NCBI RefSeq assembly: GCF_034933565.1
Contig: NZ_JAYFNG010000003.1
Span: forward strand, 1-64,000
Reading direction: 5' to 3'
Length of the DNA: 64,000 nucleotides
Origin: Raineyella sp034933565
GTDB taxonomy: Bacteria > Actinomycetota > Actinomycetes > Propionibacteriales > Propionibacteriaceae
Shown here: piece by piece, positions 26,647 through 34,649 of the stretch
How the letters are laid out: every line of letters begins with the position of its first letter
How positions within the stretch are numbered: position 1 is the first letter of the stretch
The notes under the pieces: generated by a model
Databases searched by the model: none
What the model was told of the DNA's origin: nothing
The model's input: only the letters and a program-made list of their open reading frames with translations
Translations under genes and position numbers: made by a program

Positions 26647-27075
26647 TCAACTGAGCTCGAGCTGACCGAACATGTTGAACCGGACCAGGTCCTGGCGGGG
26701 ATGGTGGACGAACTCCCACAGATGCGCGTCCGGGTCGGCGACGATCGCGGTGTACGCGCCCCAGTCACGATCGGTGGGCGGGCGCACCGAGTAGCCGCCC
26801 GCGGCGAGCCACTCCTCGTACGCTGCGCGGACCTGCGCGTCGGTGCGGAAGTGGCTGACCAGGCGCTGCCCGCGGAATCCGGTGCCGCCGGACGACAGTT
26901 GGGCGCCGTCGGCGAGGTGCTCCCAGCTGGACAGGGCGAGGATCGGGCCGAGGGTCTGGAACAGGACGACATCGGTCACGCCACGGCGGGCCTGGAATCC
27001 GACGGCCTCGTAGAACTGCGTCGACCGCTCGAGGTCCTTCACGCCGAGCGTGACAATCGACAGGCGCGGTTGCAT
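26647..27075 (-). CDS. VOC-family protein
   Basis: A 142-residue glyoxalase-like protein opening QPRLSIVTLGVKDLERSTQFYEAVGF, with the second module around LVSHFRTDAQVRAAYEEWLA and ending DPDAHLWEFVHHP. The E-F-V/H end is the usual metal-ligand region. Short-range function is unknown. It starts at ATG 27075. Confidence 0.87.
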   Translation of the reverse strand: MQPRLSIVTLGVKDLERSTQFYEAVGFQARRGVTDVVLFQTLGPILALSSWEHLADGAQLSSGGTGFRGQRLVSHFRTDAQVRAAYEEWLAAGGYSVRPPTDRDWGAYTAIVADPDAHLWEFVHHPRQDLVRFNMFGQLELS

Positions 27076-27185
27076 GGGCTCACCGTAACCCGGGTCGCGG
27101 CCCGGACGCGGTGGTGACCGGGATCACGACACAGGTCCGGGGGACGGCAGTGGTCGGGTTCACGACACCGGGTCGGCCCGCCGGT

Positions 27186-27213
27186 GACCCGGACCATGGT
27201 CCCGGTCCGGGTC
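27186..27213 (-). terminator. hairpin after the penicillin-binding protein gene
   Basis: GACCCGGACC (27186-27195) pairs with GGTCCGGGTC (27204-27213) around an 8-nt loop, 9 bp after the stop codon at 27222. It lacks a U-tract. Confidence 0.65.
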
Positions 27214-27221
27214 GGGTGGAG

Positions 27222-29123
27222 TCAGGAGCCGAGGAACGCCCTCACGATCGGTCCCGCGGTCGCGGAGCCGGAGGTGCCGTTCTCGGCGTAGACGGCGACC
27301 GCCACCCCGTCGCGGTAGCCGATCATCCAGGCGTGGGTCTTCGGCGGGGTGTCGGTGCCGTACTCGGCGGTGCCGGTCTTGGCGCCGGTGAGGACGCCGC
27401 GCATGCTCGACGCCGTCCCGTCGGTCACCACGGACTGCATGATCGAGCGCAGCGCACCCGCCTCCTGGTCGGTGAGTGGGGGCGCGTCGGCGCTCGGGCG
27501 GTGCGCCTCGAGCAGGTAGGGCACCACGGTGTGGCCGCTCGCCACCGAGGCGGCCACACCGGCCATCGACATCGGGGACGCCTCGACCAGGCCCTGGCCG
27601 ATCAGGGCCTCGGCGGCGCCCACGGTGTTCGCCGGGGGCGGCACCGAGCCGTAGAAGGCGGGGAACCCGGTGTCGTGGTCCTTACCGAGCCCGAGGCTGG
27701 CGGCCGCGTCGGTCAGCTGCTGCGGGGTGATCCGGTCGCGCTGGCCGATCATCGCGGTGTTGCAGGAGTTCGCCACCGCCGCGCGCAGGGTGGTCCGGCC
27801 CAGGCCGGCGGCGGGGAAGTCGGAGTAGTTGGTGAACGTACGCCCGTCGACGGTCACGGTGGGGGAGCAGGTGACGGCGGAGTCGGGGGTGAGGCCGGAG
27901 CGCAGCAGCGCCAGCGAGGTGACCACCTTGAAGGTGGACCCGGGGGCCTGGCGGGCGAAGGTGGCGGTCGGGTTGGCCCCGTCGTCGGGCGCGGTGGCGG
28001 CGGCGAGGATCGCGCCGGTGCTGGTGTCGACCGCGACCAGGGCGGCGGAGCCCTTGACCGAGGACAGTGCCTGTTCGGCCTTGGTCTGGCGACCTGCGTC
28101 GAGGGTCGTCTGCAGGGCGGCGCCGGCGGTCGCGGTGGCGTTGAACACCGCCGGTGGGTCGGCGACCTGACCGGCCGGGGTGTCCCGCGGGACGATGATC
28201 ACCCGGTCGCCCGGCTTGCCGCGCAGCTGGTCGTCGTAGCGCTCCTGCAGGCCGCCGACACCGACCGGGTCGCCGACCAGGACGGCGCCGCCGGAGGCCT
28301 GGGCCCGCTGCGCGTCCGCCGTCCCGACGGTGCCCAGCAGGCCCTGGGCGAAGCTGGCGGTCGGGGCGAGCTGGCGGACCTCGCGGTGCACCCGCGCCCC
28401 GGGCGTGCCGAGGAAGTCGGGGGGGACCTGGGCGCGTTCGGCCCGGATGGTCAGCGCCTCGACGAAGGCGATCGCCCCGGCGGCGTGCACCTTGTCGAGG
28501 TAGCGCTGGGAGTCGATGCCGAGGGCGGTGGCGATCTTCCGTGCGGAGTCGTCGACCTGGCCGGCGGCGACGGTGGACTTGTCGAGGCCGAGGACGAAGA
28601 CGTCGCGTTCCTTGACGATCGGCAGTCCGTCGGTGCCGAGGATCTGGCCGCGCTGGGCGGCGGTGCGCCGGTGGACCAGCCGGGTGGTGGCGGTGAGCGC
28701 GGGGTGGAGGACGGTGGGCGCCCAGTCGAGCGACCAGCCCTGGCCGCCGCGGGTGTACGTGGCGGTCGTGTCGTAGTGCCAGGTGCCGGCCGGGAAGACC
28801 CAGTCGAAGGTGAGCGGGACAGTGGCCTTCTGCCCGTCGACCGTCGCCGTGCCGGGGGTGACCCGCGGCCTGATCCCGTCCATCCCGCTGGTCAGGGCGG
28901 TCAGCTCGGCCTCGGCGTCGGCCCCGTTGCCGGTCCGCAGGCCGGCCAGCGAGCCGGACTCCAGGCCCGTCCGGAGCGCGGCCACCTCCCCGTTCAGGCC
29001 GACCCGGGCCAGTGGCCCGCAGCCGACGGTGGCGGTGAGCAGGGCGAGCGCGAGGAGGGGCAGGAGCAGTCGCCGGATCGTACGGTGGGTCACCTCGGCA
29101 GTCTTCGCCACCGTGGGGGTCAC
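27222..29123 (-). CDS. penicillin-binding protein, MecA/PBP2a-like class B transpeptidase
   Basis: Cell-wall DD-transpeptidase of 633 residues anchored at the membrane. The N-terminus has RTIRRLLLPLLALALLTATVGC, a hydrophobic signal with a poor lipobox (Thr at -3, Cys35). An NTF2-like MecA_N domain spans about 45-165, then the dimerisation domain, then the transpeptidase at about 330-630 with SxxK in APGSTFKVV, SxN in ANSCNTAM, and KTG in GAKTGTAEYG. All three active-site motifs are intact. The start is uncertain: GTG 29123 lacks a Shine-Dalgarno, and a GTG at 29093 is an alternative. Confidence 0.9.
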   Translation of the reverse strand: MTPTVAKTAEVTHRTIRRLLLPLLALALLTATVGCGPLARVGLNGEVAALRTGLESGSLAGLRTGNGADAEAELTALTSGMDGIRPRVTPGTATVDGQKATVPLTFDWVFPAGTWHYDTTATYTRGGQGWSLDWAPTVLHPALTATTRLVHRRTAAQRGQILGTDGLPIVKERDVFVLGLDKSTVAAGQVDDSARKIATALGIDSQRYLDKVHAAGAIAFVEALTIRAERAQVPPDFLGTPGARVHREVRQLAPTASFAQGLLGTVGTADAQRAQASGGAVLVGDPVGVGGLQERYDDQLRGKPGDRVIIVPRDTPAGQVADPPAVFNATATAGAALQTTLDAGRQTKAEQALSSVKGSAALVAVDTSTGAILAAATAPDDGANPTATFARQAPGSTFKVVTSLALLRSGLTPDSAVTCSPTVTVDGRTFTNYSDFPAAGLGRTTLRAAVANSCNTAMIGQRDRITPQQLTDAAASLGLGKDHDTGFPAFYGSVPPPANTVGAAEALIGQGLVEASPMSMAGVAASVASGHTVVPYLLEAHRPSADAPPLTDQEAGALRSIMQSVVTDGTASSMRGVLTGAKTGTAEYGTDTPPKTHAWMIGYRDGVAVAVYAENGTSGSATAGPIVRAFLGS

Positions 29124-29213
29124 GTCAACGAGGTCCGGTCACCGGGCGACCGGTCGATCACCGGGTGAACCGTACGGTGGCGCCGCTGGCCCGGGAGGAG
29201 GCAGCATGAGCCC

Positions 29214-29636
29214 ATGATCACGGCCATGCACCTGCTCATCTATTCCGACGATGCCGCGGCGACCCGGACCTTCCTGCGTGACGTGCTGCTGCTCGAGTCG
29301 GTCTCCGTGTCGGCACAGAGCGGGGAGCCGGACGAGGCCTCCGTCGACGACTGGCTGATCTTCGCCGCCGGCCCCTGCGAGGTCGCCGTCCACCCGACCC
29401 ATGCGGAGGGCGTCGGGGCGACGTACGAGTCGCCGAAGCACCACAGCATCTCGCTGATGTGCGACGACCTGGCGGACACGATGGCCGAGCTGGCGGGGCG
29501 TGGCGCCGTCTTCACCGGGGAGGCCCAGGATCTCGGCTGGGGGCTCGCCGTCACGCTCCAGGTGCCCGGTGCCGAGGACATGCTCCTCTACCAGCCCCGG
29601 CACGCCACCGCGTACGCCAAGGGTCTGCGGGCCTGA
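29214..29636 (+). CDS. VOC-family protein
   Basis: A 140-residue VOC protein starting MITAMHLLIYSDDAAATRTFLRDVLLL, with an acid residue-rich middle and the second module LMCDDLADTMAELAGRGAVF ending EDMLLYQPRH. ATG 29214 follows GGAGGAGG by about 14 bp; the internal ATG at 29226 is the alternative start. Another ATG at 29206 is closed by a stop in its frame. It is transcribed away from the penicillin-binding protein gene. Confidence 0.85.
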   Translation: MITAMHLLIYSDDAAATRTFLRDVLLLESVSVSAQSGEPDEASVDDWLIFAAGPCEVAVHPTHAEGVGATYESPKHHSISLMCDDLADTMAELAGRGAVFTGEAQDLGWGLAVTLQVPGAEDMLLYQPRHATAYAKGLRA

Positions 29637-29748
29637 CCGACCCCCGGCCCGCCCGACGTCCGGCCCGCCCGGGATCCTGGGTCGGCCGGGATCCTGGGGC
29701 GGTCGGGTGGCCCGGACCCTGCGTCGGTCGGGCGGCCGCCCGACCCGG

Positions 29749-31449
29749 TCACGTCCGGGGACCCGGGCGGGTCGGAGTGCTGGGGGCGCTGGGGGCGCTG
29801 GGGGCACCCGGGACGCCGGGGAGCCTCGGGGCCGGTGTGCCGGCGGCCGGGAGCCGGACGGTGAACACGGTGTTGCCGGGCCGGGAGCTGCAGGTGACCG
29901 TGCCGTGGTGGGCCTCGACGACGGCCCGGACGATCGCCAGCCCGAGCCCGGTGCTGCCCTCCGTCGACCTGCGGGACGTGTCGGCCCGGGCGAACCGGTC
30001 GAACAGGTGCGGCAGGAAGTCGGGGTCGATGCCGGGCCCGTCGTCGGTCACGATCGCCTCGACGGAGCCGTCCCCGCCCCGCCGGACGACGGTGCTCACC
30101 GTGCTGCCGGGCGGGGTGTGCTTGCGGGCGTTGGACAGCAGGTTGGCGATCACCTGGGACAGCTGACGGCGGTCGCCGTGCACGGTCATCGCCTCGTCCG
30201 GGACGTCGCAGGTGAACACGTGGTCCGGCCCGGCGGCCGTCGCGTCCATCACCGCCTCGACCGCGAGCTCGCTCAGGTCCAGGTCGACGAAGGTGGGCGT
30301 ACGTCCCTCGTCGAGCCGCGCCAGCATCAGCAGATCCTCCACCAGCCCGGTCATCCGATCAGTCTGTGACTCCACCCGGCCCAGTGACGTACGGCCCTCG
30401 GGGCTGAGCTCCTCGGTCAGCCGCAGGATGTCGGTGTAGCCGCGTACGGCCGCCAGCGGGGTGCGCAGCTCGTGCGAGGCGTCCGCGACGAAGGCGCGCA
30501 GCTGGCGTTCGGTCCGGGCCCGGGCCCCCAGCGCCTCGTCGACGTTGTCGATCAGCAGGTTGAGCGCGTGGCCGACGTTGCCGACCTCGGTGCCGGGCTG
30601 GGCCAGGTCGGTCGGCACCCGGCGGCCGCTCAGATCGACGGTGCCGCTCTCCAGCGGCATCGCGGCGACGTCGGTGGCGACCTTGGAGATCCGGGCCAGC
30701 GGACGCAGTGAACGGCTGATCGCGAGGGTGGCGACCAGGCCCGCCAGCAGCAGCGCCGATGCGCCGCCGACCAGTTCGGTGGCGGTCAGGAACGCCACCG
30801 GGCCGTCGACCGTCGTCGTCGGCAGACCGGTCACCACCACCTTGACGCCGCCGCTGCTCTGGTCGGCGACGGTGATCGACTGCATCCGGTACTCACCGAT
30901 GGACAGCCGGACCGTCTGCGGTGCGGGCAGGCGGGGGGTGGTCTCCGCATCGTTGTGGGCGGCGCCGGTGGCGGGGGTGAGCAGCCCGGCGGCGGCGATC
31001 GTCTGCACATCGGCGACCCGCAGTGCCGAAGTCGACCCGTCCGGCACCCGGTAGTAGGCCGCCGTGCTGCCGGACGCGTCGCGCACCAGGGTCAGCACCC
31101 GGGTCGGCTGACCCGGCGCGTCGATCGGGTTGCGGTCGTGCACGTCGTCGTCATGGTCGGTCGGCCGGGCGTACGACAAGGAGCGCAGCATCGCCTGCTG
31201 GACGTCGGAGTCGAGCCGCTGGGAGAGGTTGTGGTGCATCACCGCGACCGTCACCGCGCCGAACGCGGCGAGCACGGCGGCCATGATCACCAGGATCATC
31301 GCGACCAACCGCGTCGTCAGCGACAGCCGGCGCCAGCGACCGATGCCCGCCTTCCGAGTGCCCGATCCCTTCCCCGGGGTGGTCAGGGTGGTGGCCGCGG
31401 GCAGCGCCGGGTCGGCGTACGGCGGGATGGGACCGGGGGCAGCTGCCAT
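29749..31449 (-). CDS. sensor histidine kinase (OmpR-pair type)
   Basis: Membrane kinase of 566 residues. A first helix follows RRLSLTTRLVAMILVIMAAVL (about 42-70), then an extracytoplasmic sensor of about 130 residues, a second helix near 235-255, a HAMP linker, and a HisKA domain with the phospho-His in FVADASHELRTPL. The ATPase domain shows N box NLLSNARKHTP, DDGPGI and GSTGLGLAIV. The tail after about 545 is a PGVPGAPSAPSAPSTPT repeat. Its ATG overlaps the response regulator stop by one base. It is the partner of the upstream regulator; the signal is unknown. Confidence 0.93.
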   Translation of the reverse strand: MAAAPGPIPPYADPALPAATTLTTPGKGSGTRKAGIGRWRRLSLTTRLVAMILVIMAAVLAAFGAVTVAVMHHNLSQRLDSDVQQAMLRSLSYARPTDHDDDVHDRNPIDAPGQPTRVLTLVRDASGSTAAYYRVPDGSTSALRVADVQTIAAAGLLTPATGAAHNDAETTPRLPAPQTVRLSIGEYRMQSITVADQSSGGVKVVVTGLPTTTVDGPVAFLTATELVGGASALLLAGLVATLAISRSLRPLARISKVATDVAAMPLESGTVDLSGRRVPTDLAQPGTEVGNVGHALNLLIDNVDEALGARARTERQLRAFVADASHELRTPLAAVRGYTDILRLTEELSPEGRTSLGRVESQTDRMTGLVEDLLMLARLDEGRTPTFVDLDLSELAVEAVMDATAAGPDHVFTCDVPDEAMTVHGDRRQLSQVIANLLSNARKHTPPGSTVSTVVRRGGDGSVEAIVTDDGPGIDPDFLPHLFDRFARADTSRRSTEGSTGLGLAIVRAVVEAHHGTVTCSSRPGNTVFTVRLPAAGTPAPRLPGVPGAPSAPSAPSTPTRPGPRT

Positions 31450-32198
31450 CAGACGGCGGGCTTCAGCACGTAGCCGACGCCCCGGACGGTGTGGATCATC
31501 GGCTCGCGGCCGGCGTCGATCTTCTTGCGCAGGTAGGAGATGTAGAGCTCGACGATGTTCGCCTGGCCGGCGAAGTCGTAGTGCCACACGTTGTCGAGGA
31601 TCTGGCCGCGGCTGAGCACCACCTTCGGGTTCTCCATCAGGTAGCGCAGCAGCTCGAACTGGGTGGCGGTCAGGTCGATGTCGTCGCCGCCGCGGGTGAC
31701 CTCGCGGGTCTCGACGTTCATCGTCAGGTCACCGACGACCAGCTCCGCGGAGTCCGCGTACGCGGCGCCGGACCGCTCGACCAACCGGTGCAGCCGCAGC
31801 AGCACCTCCTCGATGGCGAACGGCTTGGTGACGTAGTCGTCGCCGCCGCGGACCAGACCGGTGATCCGGTCCTCGACGCTGTCCTTGGCGGTGAGGAACA
31901 GGCAGGGGATCTCGGGGAAGTGCTGGCGGATCCGGGCGAGCACCTCGTCCCCCTCCAGGCCGGGCAGCATCCAGTCGAGCACCAGCACATCGGGGGCGTA
32001 CGTCCGGGCCTGCTCGACCGCGTCCAGGCCGTCATGGGAGACCTTGACGTCCCAGTTGCACATCCGCAGGCCCATCGCGACGAGGTCGGCGAGGACCGCC
32101 TCGTCGTCCACCACGAGGGCGCGGATCGGGGAGCCGTCCGGGTGACTCAGCTTCGGCAGCGCCTCGGCGAGTGCGGCGAAGTTCCGGTGGGTGCTCAT
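31449..32198 (-). CDS. OmpR/PhoB-family response regulator
   Basis: Regulator of 249 residues. The receiver has the acid pair in ALVVDDEAV, the phospho-acceptor Asp75 in DVLVLDWMLPG, Thr in LTAKD and Lys in VTKPF. The winged-helix output is at about 150-247 (TATQFELLRYLMENPKVVLSRGQILDNVW, then LRKKID and TVRGVGYVL). The start at ATG 32198 gives a 25-residue N-terminal extension. The cognate kinase is the next gene, overlapping by one base. Overall similarity is to mycobacterial TrcR/TcrX-type regulators. Confidence 0.93.
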   Translation of the reverse strand: MSTHRNFAALAEALPKLSHPDGSPIRALVVDDEAVLADLVAMGLRMCNWDVKVSHDGLDAVEQARTYAPDVLVLDWMLPGLEGDEVLARIRQHFPEIPCLFLTAKDSVEDRITGLVRGGDDYVTKPFAIEEVLLRLHRLVERSGAAYADSAELVVGDLTMNVETREVTRGGDDIDLTATQFELLRYLMENPKVVLSRGQILDNVWHYDFAGQANIVELYISYLRKKIDAGREPMIHTVRGVGYVLKPAV

Positions 32199-32393
32199 GC
32201 CGTCCCCCAGCGATCGTGCCGCGTACGGCGGCGGGTGATGGTTGTCAGTCTAGGTTCCTCCTCGCACCACGGCGGTGAACGGGAGCCGTCCACCATGGCA
32301 CCCGATGATGGTGTGCCGGGGACGTACGCATCCTGTGCCGGATCTGTGAGGCGCCGGCCCACCGCCTCCCGGGTCGCCCACCGACGCAGTGCG

Positions 32394-32413
32394 GACGTTC
32401 CCGCGGGAACGTC
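32394..32413. promoter_or_regulatory. perfect 20-bp palindrome GACGTTCCCG/CGGGAACGTC
   Basis: A perfect dyad with no spacer, typical of a dimeric regulator binding site. It lies about 135 bp before the small plus-strand gene and 196 bp before the response regulator. Its half-site CGTTCCC recurs in the next element. Confidence 0.55.
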
Positions 32414-32437
32414 GTCCCTGCCGTCGGACGTCGCGCG

Positions 32438-32454
32438 CGTTCCCGCGGGGAACG
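32438..32454. promoter_or_regulatory. palindrome CGTTCCC-GCG-GGGAACG
   Basis: A second dyad with the same half-site as 32394-32413, with a 3-bp spacer. The centres are 42.5 bp apart, about four helical turns, which suits cooperative binding. The regulator is unknown. Confidence 0.5.
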
Positions 32455-32548
32455 TCCCGGGAGCGTCGCGGCCCGAACGTCGCGGGGGTATCGCGGCCCG
32501 AACGCCTCGGCACCCGGACGCTGTCGGGGCGGTGGTTAGGGTGGGGTC

Positions 32549-32686
32549 ATGACCGAGGTCACCGTCACACGCAATGACGACACGGGCCGCTACGAGGCCC
32601 GTGTCGGTGGCGAACTCGCCGACTACCTGGACCTGCTCTACAAGGGCCACGGACGCCGGGACCAGGAGCAGGTCGAGCAGGACTGA
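32549..32686 (+). CDS. 45-residue GNAT-like fragment or small protein
   Basis: The frame starts ATG 32549 and reads MTEVTVTRNDDTGRYEARVG, continuing GELADYLDLLYKGHGRRDQE. The first about 25 residues look like the N-terminus of the small YjdJ-type GNAT family (NxxxxRYEAxVDGELAGFxDY), and then similarity stops and the protein ends. No acetyl-CoA motif is present. It may be a decayed or truncated GNAT or a genuine small protein. It sits 5 bp before the AlkZ-like gene, so the two are probably co-transcribed. Confidence 0.5.
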   Translation: MTEVTVTRNDDTGRYEARVGGELADYLDLLYKGHGRRDQEQVEQD

Positions 32687-32691
32687 CCCGC

Positions 32692-33762
32692 ATGGAACGC
32701 CGCGCCCTGCTGGCCCAGCGGCTGGCCACCCAACGCCTCACGGCCGCTCCGGCCGATCCGGTCGCGGTGGTCGGTGAGGCGCTCGCCGTCCAGTCCCAGG
32801 ACGCCCCGATGGCCCGCTGGTCGATCGGGATGCGCTCGGGGACGCCCGGGCCGGAGGTCGCCGCGGCGGTCGATCGGGGCCGGATCGTCCGCACCCACGT
32901 CCTGCGGCCGACCTGGCACTACGTCCTCCCGGTGGACCTGCGCTGGCTGCTCGCGCTGTCCGCTGCCCGGATCGAACGGTCGATGGGGGCGCGGCACCGC
33001 CAGCTGCGGATCACCGAGCCGGTGGTCGAGCGGGCGTTCGAGGTGATCCGGGCGGCGATCACCGAGCAGGGGCCGCTCACCCGCCGCCGACTGCACCCGC
33101 TGCTGCCGACGACCGGATTCCCCGAACAGGGCCAGGTCGTCGGCCACCTGCTGATGCTCGCCGAGCTGCGGGAGCTGGTCGTCTCGGGTCCGTCGGCGGG
33201 CGACCAGCACACGTACGCCCTGATGGATGACGTGGTGCCGCCCGCGACGCCGCGCCCGCGCGAGGACCTGGTCCGCGAGCTGACCGCGCGGTTCTTCGCC
33301 GGTCACGGGCCGGCGAGCATCCGGGAACTCACCCGCTGGGCGGCGGTGACCCAGGCGGAGATCCGCCGCGCGCTCGACGAGCTGGGCCTGGCGTCGGTGA
33401 CGTTCGACGGGGTGGAGCTGTGGTGGGACCCGGCGGCGGTCCACGAGGAGACCCGGCCGCGGCGGGCGCACCTGCTGCCGACGTTCGACGAGGCCACCCT
33501 GACCTACCTGGCGCCGTCGTGGCAGCGGACCGACGGCCATCCGATGGGGGACCGGCCGCCCACGTACGCGCGGGTCGGCGGTGGGGTGGTGATCTGTGAC
33601 CTCGCCGAGGTCGGCCTGTGGCAGCGCCGGGCCACCGGGGCGACGACGCGGGTCACGCTCGCCCTCAGTCCGGCGGTGTCCGCACCCCAACGGCAGGCGA
33701 TCATCGCCGAGGCGCAGCGGCTCGCCGACTTCGAGGGCCGCCCGCTGGAACTGGCGGACTGA
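32692..33762 (+). CDS. winged-helix DNA-binding protein, AlkZ-like (HTH_42)
   Basis: Protein of 356 residues of the HTH_42 family that includes AlkZ/YcaQ DNA glycosylases, which unhook interstrand crosslinks or protect against genotoxic natural products. The family's Q-x-Q catalytic motif is visible as Q34-S-Q36 in AVQSQDAPMARW. Other family landmarks are RTHVLRPTWHYVLPVDLRWLL (72-92) and HLLPTFDEATLTYL. The C-terminal part has the conserved basic region (RRATGATTRVTLALSP). ATG 32692 lies 5 bp after the small gene. It may be an AlkX-type protein, whose substrates are poorly known. Confidence 0.85.
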   Translation: MERRALLAQRLATQRLTAAPADPVAVVGEALAVQSQDAPMARWSIGMRSGTPGPEVAAAVDRGRIVRTHVLRPTWHYVLPVDLRWLLALSAARIERSMGARHRQLRITEPVVERAFEVIRAAITEQGPLTRRRLHPLLPTTGFPEQGQVVGHLLMLAELRELVVSGPSAGDQHTYALMDDVVPPATPRPREDLVRELTARFFAGHGPASIRELTRWAAVTQAEIRRALDELGLASVTFDGVELWWDPAAVHEETRPRRAHLLPTFDEATLTYLAPSWQRTDGHPMGDRPPTYARVGGGVVICDLAEVGLWQRRATGATTRVTLALSPAVSAPQRQAIIAEAQRLADFEGRPLELAD

Positions 33763-33768
33763 GCCTGG

Positions 33769-33862
33769 GCAGCGGGCCCCGGGCGGACGGGCCAGGGAGT
33801 GGCTTCCTCGTCGCTAGTGAGTTGGTCTGCCAGCGGGCCCCGGGCGGACAGGCCAGGGACAG
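33769..33862. repeat. direct repeat after the AlkZ-like gene
   Basis: CAGCGGGCCCCGGGCGGAC followed by (G/A)GGCCAGGGA occurs at about 33769 and again at about 33831, 62 bp apart. Confidence 0.75.
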
Positions 33863-33893
33863 CGAGGAGCGACGGCGGATCCCGGACACAGCA

Positions 33894-33946
33894 CACGGAC
33901 CACGGGAACCGCGGGCCGTGGGGCGGCCCGGGCCACGTGGTCCGTG
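33894..33946. terminator. bidirectional hairpin between convergent genes
   Basis: CACGGACCACG (33894-33904) pairs perfectly with CGTGGTCCGTG (33936-33946); the GC-rich loop can form an inner stem (CGCGGGCC/GGCCCGGG type). It lies between the AlkZ-like gene (plus) and the small acidic protein gene (minus). Confidence 0.65.
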
Positions 33947-33980
33947 GGATCGTACGGTCGGGTCAGCGGGTGGATCCGGC

Positions 33981-34271
33981 TCAGATCGTGTAGTCGGGCT
34001 TGGCGTTCTCCCCCTCGCCGGGCGGGGTGTCAGGACCCGGCTGGGTGTCAGGACCGGGCTCGGCGTCAGGGCCGGGCTGCGGGGTGGGGCCGGGCTCGGC
34101 GGTGGGGGCCTCGCCCTCCTGCTTCGGCTCGAGCTTCTCGCTGAGGGTCTCGCGGCCCTTCTCGATCGCGTCGTCGATCTGGTCGACGGTCTCCTTGACG
34201 ACCTTGGCCACCTTGTCCAGCGTCTCGTCCAGGTTGAGCTTCTTCTTGGCCTCGTCGAAGTTGAATCCCAT
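33981..34271 (-). CDS. small charged protein with PGPD repeats
   Basis: A 96-residue protein of unknown family. Residues 1-50 are charged and helical, MGFNFDEAKKKLNLDETLDK then VAKVVKETVDQIDDAIEKGR, likely a coiled coil. Residues 55-90 are PTAEPGPTPQPGPDAEPGPD-type repeats from short tandem DNA repeats. The start ATG 34271 has GGGAGC eight bases upstream. It may be a secreted or membrane-associated helper, but it has no signal peptide. Confidence 0.65.
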   Translation of the reverse strand: MGFNFDEAKKKLNLDETLDKVAKVVKETVDQIDDAIEKGRETLSEKLEPKQEGEAPTAEPGPTPQPGPDAEPGPDTQPGPDTPPGEGENAKPDYTI

Positions 34272-34492
34272 GTCAGTGCTCCCGTGATGGTGCGCCGGGC
34301 GGACCGGCTGCGCTTGGTTCCAGGCTAGCCAGCCACGACTCCGGGACGCGGCCCGCTGGCCGGGGATCGGGGACTTCTGGGTGCTCGGCCCCGACCGGTT
34401 CCGGGTCGGTTCCGGGATCCTCCCCGCCACACAGCAACCGCATGGGAACCTCTCATCCCCGACCTGCCCATCGTGGCCACCATGGACTCGTC

Positions 34493-34636
34493 CGATCCAC
34501 CGGACGGTTCTGATCCACCACATCGCGTCGGTCCAGCACATCGCCTCGATCCACCACATCGCCTCGGTCCAGCGCATCGTCCCGATCCACTGGGTCGTTC
34601 GGCCCGCCACGTCCTTCCGGTCCGCCACATCGACTC
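34493..34636. repeat. 18-bp tandem repeat upstream of the rhomboid-like gene
   Basis: About eight imperfect units alternating CGATCCACCACATCGCCT and CGGTCCAGCACATCGCCT. The array lies just upstream of the preferred start (34650). An in-frame ATG at 34473 would translate it as repeated GPAHRxDPPHR, so it could be an N-terminal extension; the good GGGAG site before 34650 argues against this. Confidence 0.8.
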
Positions 34637-34649
34637 GCGGGAGTCTCCC

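Larger units (their letters stand above)
32199..32548. other. divergent intergenic region with GTTCCCGCGGGAAC palindromes
   Basis: This 350-bp region separates the response regulator from a small gene on plus. It contains two palindromes listed separately and further GCGGCCCGAACG repeats (32470-32510). A promoter for the two-component genes was not identified. Confidence 0.55.

Noticed and set aside
27111..29168. 685-codon plus-strand frame opposite the penicillin-binding protein
   Set aside because: Composition is Gly/Arg/Val biased and shows no domain; the minus-strand product has all transpeptidase motifs.
34473..34649. Upstream ATG giving a repeat-containing extension of the rhomboid-like protein
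   Set aside because: No RBS at 34473; a GGGAG site precedes 34650. Kept only as an alternative.
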